Assembly (NCBI GenBank): GCA_013398295.1
Contig: VZSF01011171.1
Location: 89,143 to 153,142, forward strand
DNA from: Chionis minor
Taxonomy: Eukaryota > Chordata > Aves > Charadriiformes > Chionididae
Length of the DNA stretch: 64,000 nucleotides
Direction of reading: 5' to 3'
A program made the position numbers and the translations under genes. The number at the start of each line of letters is the position of its first letter. Position 1 is the stretch's first letter. Under the pieces are notes generated by a model. The model had not been told where the DNA came from. It saw nothing but the letters and a program-made list of their open reading frames with translations, and ran no database searches. Shown piece after piece: positions 26,001-37,250 of this stretch.

Positions 26001-29000
26001 GCTGAATTTTGAAACCATGGTCAGCTTTGAGTTAAAAATTTCAAACAAATGAAGAACAGCATTTTCAGAAATGATAAAAAAACCTTGTTTTCACACAATG
26101 CACAGTTCTTTGAAATTTTCTACAATACAATGTCATTGAAATTAAAAAAAAAAAAAAGAAAAAAGAAAAATAAAAAGTAAGAAAAAGGCAAATCAGACTA
26201 AGGATTGAGATTTTATGTGGCCAATAAGACAAGTAACCGGAATTCAAGTTAAGGAAGGAAAATGTCTCTGCTTCCACCAACAGATCTGGAGCTGACCACT
26301 GTCAGAGACAAGATACTAGACAAGTAAATCCTAAATTACACAATATGGCTCATTACTTAAATCTTGTGATATCTTTTCTATTCTCTTGACTGCCATAAAG
26401 GGACAAGTACTCTTGTCAGCAGGTTGTCATCTGTATTATCTCTGGACCCTGTGTGCTCCTTTTAAAACACTAGCAACATCTGGAATGCCACAAAGCATTG
26501 AGTCCTTAACAACAACAATAAGGACTTGGGTCCTTAATAACAACAACATGCAGAAAGCTGTAATCATGTTAAGAGTGTTAAAACAAAAAAGATCTTCCAG
26601 ATGCATTGTAGAGGCCAGAAAATATCCTGCCTGTGATTACAAAACTGAATTATAGCCGTCAAGCAGTCCCATCTGCCCTGTTTGACTCCTGTTAGAAGTG
26701 CTGATAGCTTGAGTAGCAAACCTGGAAACAATGAAGGTGAATCTTGTCTGATCAGCCCTTATTTCCATCAGTTCACAGAATGTGTCACACACCGAGACAT
26801 TTATTTGGGACGTATAGGAAACCCATCACCCCTTTCTGCCATCCAGAGCAGATACTGAACAAAGTTTTCCCAATTCTCTGCAGAATTCCCCAATGACAAG
26901 TATAGAAAGTTATTCCCATTTCTGTGTTCTCTGGTTCACTGAATAATCAATTTTGTTTTCCAGTTCGAAAAGGTTCAACAAGGGATATTAAGGAAAGGGG
27001 AACCAAAGAGTGTTACAGAAAGCTAAGGGACTTCTGAATTCAGAGAGTAGAATTTGAATCTCAAAATTCTATGCTTTATTAGGCCCTAATGTATGACTGA
27101 GGGGTTTTTTTTCACCAATTTTTAATTTCATATAGGGCAGAAAATTCTTTTCACACTACATATTTCCACTTTATGTTCCAGGAGATACTTCTTTCAAGTT
27201 ATAGAAAACCATGAACCGTATTACGGAGGAGGTATCTTTGTTTTTTACCTTGCTGTTCATTATTCAGTCTTTCTCAGACAGGAGGCTGCTGCCTTATTTC
27301 TTTTTCCTTCACCTTTCTTAAATTTTTTTTTTTTTTGTTCTCCAGATGACAAGAGAACTTCAGCATGAATTTTTAAAGATCTTAGAAATAATCCTGTTTT
27401 GACACTTTATTTATTTATTTAGTACAAAATCTGACTTTGCATCGTAGAATAACTGTGTTGCTTTCTGCTTTCTCTAACAGCCCAATGAAAGAGTAATGCA
27501 TACAAATCATTTTACTGTTTAAAACTTTTGAATAAAACATGCTAACCTTGTCATACTAAGTGACAGACAGAAATGTCACCACTGTTTGCCTGGGACAAAT
27601 AATCTATATACTTCATGTATAATTCATCTGATCTTTAAGAATGTTTAACCATATTGAATTTAGATAAATTTCAATAGTATGGTGCATCAAACTCCCTTTA
27701 TCAATTTACACGTGCGCCTCATCAATTTAAGTCTCTCTCTATACCACTCTACCTCTACTTTAACCCTGACAAGTTTGGAGGTTGTTATTTTACAGCACAC
27801 AGACACTAGCACTGCCCAAGTTGTGTCGTTCAGTATCCTCCTGGTGACCTTCTCTCTACCATTCTGAACTCAAGAACCTACAATAAACCAAGGTTGTACA
27901 TCCATCACAGTAGCTTTAGCTGCAAGAACGCATACCTAGTAGTAGCTTGTCTCCGGACCGTCAGATTCTGAAAAGGGATTGAAACACTAGTCTAGATAAG
28001 ATTTAAATCCCTCCCAAAATAAGATTACAATGCTTTCCTAAAGCTTCCTGTCCATCAAACTTGAAAAAGAACAAATGTGAAAACAAAGGCCCTTGAATGG
28101 CAGGGAGAAGGGAAAACATTTTATAGTAAAAGGCACATGTGCACGCACATATCCACACGCTCACACATGCAGAGTCCAGCTGACATTCCTCAGCCTTAGA
28201 AGGGAAAAGGTCTGGGCTAGGTAGCTTTTAAGGTATCACTTTTTTGGAAGGTACCAGCCCTGTACTCTCCATTTTGCACCTGCTCAGTGCAGACACTTAG
28301 AGGGCTGTAATATAGCAGGATCAGGAACTTGAAGAGTTTTGGCTGGACATTTCTAAAATGCAGTGGATTTTTTTTTTCCTCTTAAAACATGCATTATGCT
28401 TTTGGGTAAAAAGGCCTGCACAATGCAAATATGAAAGAAAATTAAATGTATCTGAAGGATTTATGTGTCAACAGCAGCCAGTCTTAAATCAGTTCTGTTT
28501 CTTCTAATGCTTAGCAAGTTTGCATGATGAATACAACAGATACTCTCGATCTAAAATTTGTGCACAGGCATGGCAGAGGCTGGCAAGTGGGACAGAATCT
28601 CTGTTGTGGTAAACAAAGTTTTTCCTAAAATTATTTTTCCCCAAATAGTTTTTGATTTGCCAAAACCTTACGACCTCATAATGTTTTTATTCCCCTGATG
28701 AGGGAACTGGGGCAAAAAAAAAAAAAAAATATTGCAAACAAACAAGCATAAAAAGCAACAAAATGCAAATATGCAAAGAAGGACTGCCTAGTGTCTTCAC
28801 AGATTTTTACTGCCATTTCCTGGATAGAGGAAATCCAAAGGGTACCTCCAGTTATGGCCCTTCAGACAACAGTGATCTGGTATACGAATGAATTTCCTAG
28901 CTCCTGTCACAAAAGTCTTCAAGGTAGCATGAAGTATGTTATTTTGTACTAAGGCGCATTCTGCTTCTACTTAAAAGAATGAAGAAAGATGATAAAAATA

Positions 29001-31631
29001 TAAAACTTTAATGTTTTGTGGGGTTCCCCTTCCTCCTCACCCCCTCCCCCCCCACCCAAAAAAAAAAAAAAGAGTACTGGATTTTTTTCCAGGCAGATTG
29101 ATTTAGTGTTTGGCACTAATTTCACTCAGAAGTAGAGGAAAATCCTAATACCTCGATTGGTATGATGCCAGCTTTTAAGTTCTCCCAGAATCAACAGCTC
29201 AGTTTTTTAAACACTCTTCAAAATATTTGCTACCCCAGTGTCAACGGATGAACAGTAACTGGAAGGTTACAAGCATGACTGCAGATGAAGAAGCAGTATC
29301 AATATTTACTATCACCTCCACAGAAAAAAACCCACTTTTTTATTAATTTGAGTCTTAGACAACTTATTCAGCAAGTCATGCAATCTGTTTAATAGAATGA
29401 GAAAATGTGGGAGAGAATTATTAAGGATTATTCCCATATGTCTTCTCTTCCCCACACATTTCTTTCTTCTGTTCTATGAATGAACACACCTGTATTTGAA
29501 ACAAAGCTGTAAGATGGTGAAAGGTTTGCTACACTTCTATTGGGACATATCTAAGAGTACCAAATAGTAAGGAGAGCAATATTAACTGGAAAACCAGATC
29601 AAAGGCCTCATAATTATCCATATTCCTCAACACAAACTGGAGAGTGGAATAATCCATTTTGGCTCCAAAAGTCTTAAATATATAAAGATCAGTAAGATAC
29701 TCCAGTTCTCTATGCCTGTTTCAAAAATTTATTTTGTTGCGCAGCCAGGATACATGGAGGCTGACAGGAATCTTAATAACTCTAAATTATGGTGTCGGGA
29801 TTTGCTGATCTGTGCAATCGCAGAACTAGAAGGTGAAAGAGAGAATTTCTGCTTATAAATTTAGATGGGACTGCAAGTCTGTTTAGGTCAACTACAGGAA
29901 TATAAAGAGAGATGTAAGATAGCTCCTACTTTTTGTACAACATCTGATATTGAGTGACCTTGGATTTCCACTTTCCCAACTGTATCAAAGTCCACTTAGA
30001 GCACGAGGTACAAAACCATTTGTGTTATTACAAAATTTCTTCTGTTATAAGAACAGTTATGGGAATAAATTCACTTCTGTAATGTCTTTAAAAATCTTTA
30101 ATTAAAGACTCTAAAAATTAAGTCCAGGACAGAAATTAAATATTTCAGTTGAGATTATCTTTTCTGAACATAGGCATACTAGAAAATGCAACTCTGAACT
30201 GAGTGAACTACTATACCTTCTCATTTGGTAGTCACATCCAAGTTAAAAGTTGTATAAAAAGTCAAAAAAGCAGCAAACATTGTGACAATAAAGAATTCTA
30301 AGGAAGATGTTCTTCCACAATAAAGAACTGGTATATAGAACACTAAATTAGACAGTTTTATTATTTCTGTTTTCCCACCTTACTTTTTATGTCTTGCCTA
30401 TCTTAAGCTACCTAATCTCCGCATTGTTTTATTTTTGTCAATGGTAACACACTTTTCGATAGCATAACTATAGCAGATAACAAAGGTCAGCTCATTATAA
30501 AATGTTAAGACCATTGCCAACATTTCTACTCAGTTGAGATGTTTTGGATGGGACTAATTTCCTTTTTGAAGAAATCGTATTCTGGTTCTTTGCCAGGAGA
30601 AATCTCAGACATTCAACTGTTATATTTATTTTTCATTGGATCTTTTCCTTAGCAATTTAGTAAGGGTGGTAAGCATTATGAATAACAATGCATTAATAGA
30701 TTTTGATTGGAACCTTGGGATATATTTTCTTACGTTACTTGCAGCTATGTTACCTTCAAAAATTAAGAGTTCAAAAGAGATGGAATTTTTTTATTAATTT
30801 TAATGGGTTTCATAATAAATCCTTCCTGACAATACACTGTAATCACTGCATCCTTGAAAATTAGTTCTTCCTGTACAGGAGCATCATGTAAAATATTTGC
30901 TTGTGGGAATTTAACGTCTATAATATTACTACAAGCAAACAAAAAATGGATGGCTGAATCAAACTTAAGAAAAGGAAATTACTGGCTCAAATACTATTGA
31001 GGTTTTACTCTGTGTTTTAGAAGGGCTGTGAAGTAGAACTAAGCATTTCAGTTCTATTCCTGAAGTTTTTATCAAAATATTTGGTATTGGCCAAAACAAA
31101 GTTGAAAGTGGAAGACTTATTTTTCAAGTAGTATAATTAGCAGTATACACACATACTGTAGAAGGAACATTTAAGGACTTCACTTTTTCAGAAGATAATG
31201 CTGTGGTGAATTTTAAACAAAACACCTTTCTTTCTCTGGGGATTATTACTCAAAGGACTTCTGTACCTTTCCCATCTGCACCAGTACAGAACACAGAGCT
31301 ATATATATCTAGGTAGAAATGCACTTTCTTGTCCAAGGGAGAAAGTAAAATGATTATAGTGCCCTTTTCTTTTTTCCTTTTTTTTTTTTTTTTGTTTGCC
31401 TTTTTTTTAATTTTGTCTCATTCACATTACTCAGCAGTTTGCATGGATAAAAGCACAAACAAATGAGCAAGAATTCTCTTCAAGAAATTAATGAGAAAGC
31501 GACAAAAAGAAATCAGGAAAGAATAATTATGCTTCTGCATTCACCTTTTCAGACAGAACAACTCAGCAACCCCCATGCTGTTCCAGTCTGTGAGGATCAA
31601 CATTAGCAATTAATCTGAGGAAAATCATCTT
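23071..31631. other. AT-rich non-coding DNA, probable intron
   Basis: No repeat family or exon recognised. Simple tracts are A14 at 26144-26157, T14 at 27323-27336, A16 at 28714-28729, a C/A run at 29030-29071 and a T run at 31378-31393. At 26501-26549 an 8-bp hairpin (AGTCCTTA and TAAGGACT) sits next to a near-copy of one arm. The stretch lies immediately upstream of the acceptor at 31651, so at least its right part should be intron if that exon is real. Confidence 0.5.
29030..29071. repeat. Poly-C then poly-A low-complexity tract
   Basis: A C-rich run (CCCCCTCCCCCCCCACCC) passes directly into 14 A. Such tracts are prone to slippage and sequencing error. Confidence 0.9.
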
Positions 31632-31651
31632 GTTCTCTCTTTCTCCTGCAG
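31632..31651 (+). promoter_or_regulatory. 3' splice acceptor of terminal exon
   Basis: A pyrimidine-rich run, TTCTCTCTTTCTCCTGCAG, ends in CAG at 31649-31651. It closely fits the vertebrate acceptor consensus, and no other AG lies in the run. Directly beyond it the first frame is open for 36 codons, while the other two frames close within 13 codons. Confidence 0.7.
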
Positions 31652-31762
31652 TTGCAATCCATGTGGGAAATCACTGGACTAGACATCAATGAAAAGGAGA
31701 GAAAGGAGCTGCAACGTGTAAAGGATGTAGCAAAGAACAACTGGTTCAGGGTTGAGCGTTAA
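31652..31762 (+). CDS. Probable last coding exon of an unidentified gene
   Basis: After the acceptor, 36 codons run in phase 0 to a TAA at 31760-31762. The peptide starts LQSMWEITGLDINEKERKE and ends KNNWFRVER. It is highly charged in the middle (about 15 of 36 residues are K, R, E or D), has two tryptophans, no membrane segment and no cysteine. This composition is protein-like and unlike the low-complexity frames of the flanking AT-rich DNA. A long non-coding tail with a poly-A signal follows, as expected for a terminal exon. I do not recognise the family. The earlier exons are not visible to me and may lie in 1-31631 or outside the window. It could also be an alternative or spurious exon, but splice site, open frame and 3' UTR together favour a real one. 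Confidence 0.65.
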   Translation: MQSMWEITGLDINEKERKELQRVKDVAKNNWFRVER

Positions 31763-32730
31763 GTCTTGAGACTGATCCTGAAATGGCGGACTTTCAACTA
31801 AGGTCATGTTTTGTGTCACAGGCAGCCTGCATAACTGGAAAAATGCTACCATGCAAGATTCTCCATGGCCAACTGTTAATATGTTTGCTTTTTTAAAAAC
31901 GTATAGAAATCTTTACTAAGAGGCAAATCCATTTTTGTTACTCATGTAAATATTAATGCATTTGCCTCCAAAGGTTGCCTAGCTTTTGCGCCTATTACCC
32001 AAACAACTATGTTTGGACACTCTTGACAAGATTTACCTTTTCATCTGAAGGCACTATCAAAATATTAAATTTAGTTTCTCAGCATGGGAAGGGAACAGGT
32101 CAGGGAGAACTATTGCCCTTTACTAGGTGAAATGATAACTGAAAATTCCTCACTGCAGTTGTGTGATTCTCAGATTAATTTTTAATGCTTTAATTTCATG
32201 AAGGGCAAATCTTAAAAGTATTTTTTCCATCTTCTACAATGCATAAAATTTAAAAATGTCATGATCATCAATCAAATAGCCATAATTACACAAGGGTATG
32301 ACTTCTGCTCTTGGTTCAAATCCAAATAGCTCAGTGCTGAGTAAGTGATGGTCAGAGAAAGAATAGCTGATATCTACTCTTTCAGAAGATATACAGTGCT
32401 GATTACAATAGTTATGGTCATGATAGATTTCAGGAAGAAGAAGGAATATAGTTCACATTTAAAAGCATCAATTTCTAGCATACATATTATACATACCCCC
32501 AAATGCAACAAGAAAAAAAAATCACAGACACGTCTTACATGTTTTAACATGTTTACTGCTCCTTTCTTGCAGCATTCCAGACCTCTTGGTTTGTTATCCA
32601 TTTTTAAGTTGGGTTCTGGCCCTTGACTTGCACTGAGCAGAAGGTTTCTTCAGATGTTATCTAATGTTTCAATGGTTCCTTTTGTAGAGCTAGACTTAAT
32701 TTTAATAAAGTTGGTAGGATCTGGTCCTCA
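31763..32730 (+). other. Putative 3' UTR of the terminal exon
   Basis: About 970 bases of AT-rich, stop-rich sequence follow the TAA, with no transposon inside. The far end is set by the AATAAA at 32704 and a G/T-rich stretch just downstream (GTTGGTAGGATCTGGTCC). Short open frames at 32345-32626 have no independent support. Confidence 0.5.
32704..32709 (+). terminator. Candidate polyadenylation signal
   Basis: AATAAA, the first canonical hexamer I find after the stop codon. It is followed within 10-25 bases by a G/T-rich stretch suitable as a downstream element, which predicts cleavage near 32720-32735. Confidence 0.5.
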
Positions 32731-34464
32731 AATTAGCAATCACACTAATTTCCATGTGTAACAGTAAACATTTTAACAATCATATCTGGAGCTTTGTTAC
32801 TAGCATAATAACCTGAGGCATCTGCCATGTCCATAATTTTAAATCTGGTAAAAACGAGTCTCTCAACTACACTTATAACAGTAGTTTATTAGGTGCTATC
32901 TAAGCAGATGAGAGTGATACTAAGGAGAAAAGCACAGGTATCATTATTTTTATACACATTTTGAGCTCTAGACATTAAAATATATATCTTTTTCTACACT
33001 GAATTCACTGTTAAGTTGAGGAAGAGTTCATAGTAAAGTATTTTATAGTATCAATAATAAAAGTGATATAATTGATATAATTATTAAAATACATCATTGT
33101 TGTAATGTATTTTATTAATGAAGGTATAATTAAAATATACGTTATTTTTATTGATTTTAATTAATATTTAAGTCTAAGGGAGTTAATATTACCTTATTTT
33201 TTACATATGTAAACAAGGTTTAGTAGGCTTTCCAGAAATCCTACTGAGAGGAGACTGAAAGAAGAATGAAAAAAAGAATAATAAGTCCTCCTTAGAAGTC
33301 TGATCTTATTTTTGACTACCATCGTAAAAGTCGGAAAAATAATTTTCACTACAGTTTAGCAAGAGACCATTAAACTACTATGCAAGACCAATATATCTAT
33401 TTTGATAAATAGTTCAGATAATTAAATAAGTAACATCTGGTTGTCTCAAGTTAACTAAAATCTCACAGAGATAACCTCACAGATATTTGAGTTAACAAAT
33501 CGAACATAACCTGTGGTATAGTCAATCGGTGATGATCTTACAAGACATTATGCATAGAGAACCCACACATGGACTTTTGAACAAATAAAGTTGAAAAATT
33601 TGTTTCTTCTTATTAGTATCTTGACATTATCTCTTCAACATAGCAATGAGAAGGACAAATTTTGGTTTTTGTCCAAAACAGCAGGTCAACAGCACAAGTT
33701 CCAGCTATGGCTGCTCTGTTGTTTCTTAGTGTTACTGTTCCAAGGTCTTTCATGGTGTCTCCACCCATTTGAAATTAGCCTTGGCAGTGAGGCCAGGTGC
33801 ATTAAAGAACTAAATACACTTTTTCAAGTGACGGCATTTGGAGCAGCTTTTTTGAAAGAACTCCACTGGCATTTTTTTTGTGAGGATCTTGCTCATAATT
33901 TTTTTCCAGTTTTATGTGCTGAAGTCCATCCACGCTGAACCAGACATGTACTACCAAATGAAATCAAGTACCACAAGTCAAAACCACCACTGCAGAGCTC
34001 TGTAAGAAAACTCATCACGGTCCTGGAGCTCTTTCCTCACTGCTGAGGTAAGCCTGGGGAAGACTGGGGTTGGTTTAGCTCACTTCAGTATATGAGCTGC
34101 CCTCACCACTTCTACTCTGACCCAAACAAGGGAGGAAGACATGGCATGTAGGTAAAGCCACAGGACAAGGAAGGAATCAGAGAATTCTCAGAGGCTTAAG
34201 AAACTTGTATCCTAAATTACCTCAACAGCACTGAACTTTCCACAAAATATATTTTAAAAGTGAACCAGAATTCCCTTTTCAGTCACAGCCAGAGATCTAT
34301 TTCTACGAGCAACCCCTATTTCTAGTCAACATTGTTAAGACTTCTTATTCCCCAGCATAAAGAGCTTGCAGAAGTTCACCACAATTCCATACATCATCAA
34401 GCTGAATTATATTTAAAAGAACAACTGGGTGCCTGAAATGCCTATTTAATAGTCTTAAATACTC
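32731..34464. other. AT-rich intergenic DNA
   Basis: Strongly AT-rich, especially 33040-33180, which includes a hairpin at 33085-33114. A 115-codon frame at 33591-33938 starts at TTG and shows no known domain. I see no exon or repeat family. Confidence 0.5.
33085..33114. repeat. AT-rich hairpin
   Basis: TAAAATACAT (33085-33094) and ATGTATTTTA (33105-33114) are exact inverted copies around a 10-base loop, within a long run of very high A+T. Confidence 0.85.
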
Positions 34465-34494
34465 TCATAGAATCGTAGAATCGTAGCACCATAG

Positions 34495-34499
34495 AATGG
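34495..34499. repeat. Target-site duplication AATGG, left copy
   Basis: AATGG here and at 34850-34854 flank the LTR exactly. Joining the CR1 across the insertion with one copy restores the expected CR1 order (CATAGAATGGTTAGAG). Confidence 0.9.
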
Positions 34500-34849
34500 T
34501 GTCGTGGTTTGGCCTCCTCAGCCATCAACAAAGAACCACGCAGCCGCTCAGCCAACCCTTCACAGCGGTGAGGGAAAATCGGAATAAAAAGGCAAAACTT
34601 GGGGGTTGAGGTAAAGAACAAACAGAACAAAGGAAATAGGTAAACAACAACAATAACACTGATGGAGGAATGTACAAATACAGTTACTGTACCCACCACG
34701 CACTGACCAGACCCAGGAAACTCCAGCCTGCTCCCAAACTTCGACTTCTTTCCCCCTGCTCCTGCCAGCTCCACCCTAAGCACTGGGCATGGTGTCACAT
34801 GGTGTAGAATACCTGTGCTGTGCCAGATATTAACCCTCTCCCCAGACCA
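34500..34849 (-). mobile_element. Solo ERV LTR nested in CR1
   Basis: A 350-bp element bounded by TG (34500-34501) and CA (34848-34849), flanked by a direct repeat AATGG on both sides. The left end (TGTCGTGGTTTGGCC, then CCACGCAGCCGCTCAGCC) resembles the inverted 3' end of the LTR at 44735 (GGTTTAACACCAGCC, CACAGCTGCTCGCTC), so it lies on the minus strand. A 5-bp target duplication is typical of ERVL-type integration. It is a solo LTR with no internal region, left by recombination between two LTRs. Confidence 0.9.
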
Positions 34850-34854
34850 AATGG
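34850..34854. repeat. Target-site duplication AATGG, right copy
   Basis: The second copy of the 5-bp duplication, directly after the CA end of the nested LTR. Confidence 0.9.
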
Positions 34855-35668
34855 TTAGAGTAGGAGGCACCTTGAAGATCATCTAGTTCCAACCCCCTGC
34901 CATAGGCAGGGACACCTCCCACTAGACCAGGTTGCTCAAAGCCCCATCCAACCTGGCCTTGAACAATTCCAGGGATGAGGCCTCCACAGCTTTCCTGGGC
35001 AACCTGTTCCAGTGTCTCCCCATCCTCACAGTAAAGAATTTCTTCCTAATATCTAATTGAAATTTATTCTCAGTTAAAAAACATTACTTCTCATCTTATC
35101 ACTACACTCCCTGACAAAGAGTCCCTCTCCACCTTTTCTTCAGGCTTCCTTTAAGTACTGAATGGCTGAAGTTCCTCTCCAGATTTCCTCAGATACTGGA
35201 AGGCTGCTCTAAGGTCTCCCCAGAGCCTTCTCTTCTCCAGGCTGAACAACCCCAGCTCTCTCAGCCTGTCTTCATGGGAGAGGTGCTCCAGCCCTCTGAT
35301 CATCGTGGCCCTCCTTGGGGCTTTCTCCAACAGGTCCGTGTCCTTCTTATGTTAGAGAGCCCAGGGCCAGACACAGTACTCCAGGCAGGGTCTCACCAGA
35401 GCAGAGCAGAGGGGCAGAATCCCCTCCCTCGACCTGCTGGCCACACTTCTTTTGATGCAGCTCGGATGTGGTTGGCTTTCTCATCTGTGAGTGCACATTG
35501 CCAGCTCATGTTGAGCTTTCATCAGCCGAGACCCCCAAGTCCTTCTCCTCACCGCTGCTTTCCACCATTCTTTGCCCAGCCTGTATTTGTTTGGAATTGC
35601 CTCAACCCATGTGCGAGACCTTACAGTTGGCCTTGTTGAACTTCATTAGGTTGGCATGAGCTCACATC

Positions 35669-35872
35669 TCAAGCCTGCCCAGATGCCTCTGGGTGACATC
35701 CCTTCTCTCCAGCTCCACACAGCTTGATGTTGTAGACAAACTTGCTGAGGGTGCACTCAATACCAACCTCCATGTCACCAACAAAGACATTAAATAGAAC
35801 CGGTCCCAGTACTGGCCCCTGAGGAATGCCAGTCATCACTGCTCGCCACTTGGACATCAAGCCATTGACCAC
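35669..35872 (-). pseudogene. CR1 ORF2 reverse-transcriptase remnant
   Basis: The minus-strand frame contains GIPQGPVLGPVLFN, the strand-turn motif before the catalytic loop of LINE reverse transcriptases. It is followed by CTLSKFVYNIKL where CR1 has an F-A-D-D catalytic loop. Both catalytic aspartates are gone. This is the 5' limit of the truncated copy, so it never had a complete ORF2 at this site. Confidence 0.85.
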
Positions 35873-35880
35873 AACGTTCT

Positions 35881-36740
35881 ATTACAGTCTGTCCTGCATT
35901 TATAGATGAAAATCGCACGGGTTTTTATAACCAAACCTCAGACTGACAAATTAAATGTCTTACCAACTACTATGGAACAAATCAACTGAAGGCTGTATGT
36001 TGTCTTTTGTTGTCTATTCTCTACAGGTTTCAGGAATAATCCAAATGCCTTCTGAGAATCCTCAAAGTGGTATAATTTATGCAGTTAGTTAAACCAGGCA
36101 AAGTTTAACAAGAATGAGCATGGCTTGGAGACGGAAGAATAATTAGTAACCACCAGATATCTCTTTTTACTATAGCAAGATGTAAACAAACTTGGATCAA
36201 TGTTTTCTAAAACATACTATCATCAAGTGGCTAATGATTATTTTTTTCTTTCTGTACTGAAGGTACAGAACCTTCTTTTCAGGTTCTGTAGGTTAGAGAA
36301 ACCCTGTTTTGATATGTGATGAACTGCATGAATGTTTAATCCTGTCCCTGTCATTAAGAAACATGTATCTTGATACTTGCCAGTGTATTTGGGCCAAGAG
36401 ATTTCTGTTTGAATGTAATGTCCTCCACCAGCTCCCTAAATCAGAATTACATGTTCCAAACTTCATTGTGCATCAGTCAACAAACTTATAAAAGAGTCAA
36501 TGAAAATAATTCAAGCCAGCACAAATACAACTACAAACACAGTTTGGGCATAGACTGTCATTTTTGTGGCAAAGCTATTTTTAAATGGGGAATGGTCCTT
36601 GAGTTATTTCCCTGTACTGCTTCTAAACAAATACACAACACAAACACAAGAGTGAGAATGAGCGGAAGGAGGAGATCAGTGCTCAAGTCATGACATGATT
36701 GTGTTTGGCTGCAAGGCAGGTTAATGAGAACCTTACATAG
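35881..36740. other. Non-coding DNA between CR1 and LTR, with a hairpin
   Basis: No gene or repeat family recognised. The hairpin at 36264-36290 (arms TACAGAACCT and AGGTTCTGTA, 7-base loop) is the only structured element seen. Two overlapping open frames of 60-107 codons at 36309-36693 are poorly supported. Confidence 0.5.
36264..36290. repeat. Hairpin with 10-bp perfect arms
   Basis: TACAGAACCT at 36264-36273 and AGGTTCTGTA at 36281-36290 with a 7-base loop. The short loop and perfect arms could form a stem in RNA from either strand, but the arms are too short for a typical microRNA precursor. Confidence 0.8.
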
Positions 36741-37250
36741 TGCGGTGGGTTGACCCTAGCCAGCAGCAAAGCACAACACAGCTCCCTTCCCACCCTGGTG
36801 GGACCAGGAGGAGAACAGGAAGAGCAAAAGCAAAAAAACTCATTGGTTGAATTAAAGACAGTTAATTAAGTAACAAAAGAGGAAAAATTGATGCAAAGCA
36901 AACACCTACCACCTCCCACGTGCAGACCAATGCCCAACCAGTCCTCAGAAAATGTCTACCTTAGAAGATGAAACCCCTCTCTGTTTTTATTGATGAACAT
37001 GTTATATGGTATGGAATACAGTCAATATACTTAACCTGAATTGACACCCTCAGTTAAGGTTTTACACATCCTCAGCCTACTCAGTGTGGGGGAAGAATTG
37101 TAAAAAAACAAATCCTCAATGTTGTGCAATGACTGCTTATCAATAGCCAAAATACTGATGTGTTATCTTCACAATTTTAGTCACAGATCCAAAACACAGC
37201 ACCATACTGGATGCTAAGAGGAAAAATAACTCCATCGCAGCGAGAAGTCA
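36741..37250 (-). mobile_element. Diverged solo ERV LTR
   Basis: About 510 bp from TG at 36741 (TGCGGTGGGTTGACCCTAGCC) to CA near 37250. Antisense LTR landmarks appear in the expected order: AAAGACAGTTAATTAAG near 36855, TTATATGGTATGGAATAC near 37000, and CAGATCCAAAACACAGCACC with GCTAAGAGGAAAAATAACTC near 37185-37232. They mirror the sense LTR at 3783-4567. No clean target-site duplication is visible, so the copy is old or the right boundary is off by some bases. Confidence 0.75.

Larger units (their letters stand above)
34465..35880 (-). mobile_element. CR1 LINE, split by an LTR insertion
   Basis: The 3' end lies at 34465 with octamer-type repeats (TCATAGAATCGTAGAATCG). It is interrupted at 34500-34849 and resumes as ATGGTTAGAGTAGGAGGCACC, ATCATCTAGTTCCAACCCCC and GGCAGGGACACCTCCCACT. 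It continues through the ORF2 3' part to about 35880. About 1.07 kb of CR1 remains and the 5' part is missing. The minus-strand reverse-transcriptase frame is visible at the far end but broken. The CR1 must predate the LTR that sits inside it. Confidence 0.95.

Noticed and set aside
33591..33938. 115-codon frame with a signal-peptide-like start, downstream of the candidate gene
   Set aside because: The first codon is TTG, there is no upstream ATG or promoter sign, and no domain is recognisable. Hydrophobic starts are common in T-rich DNA.
34442..34882. 146-codon open frame on the minus strand
   Set aside because: It crosses both junctions between the CR1 and the nested LTR, so it is a chance frame through two repeats.
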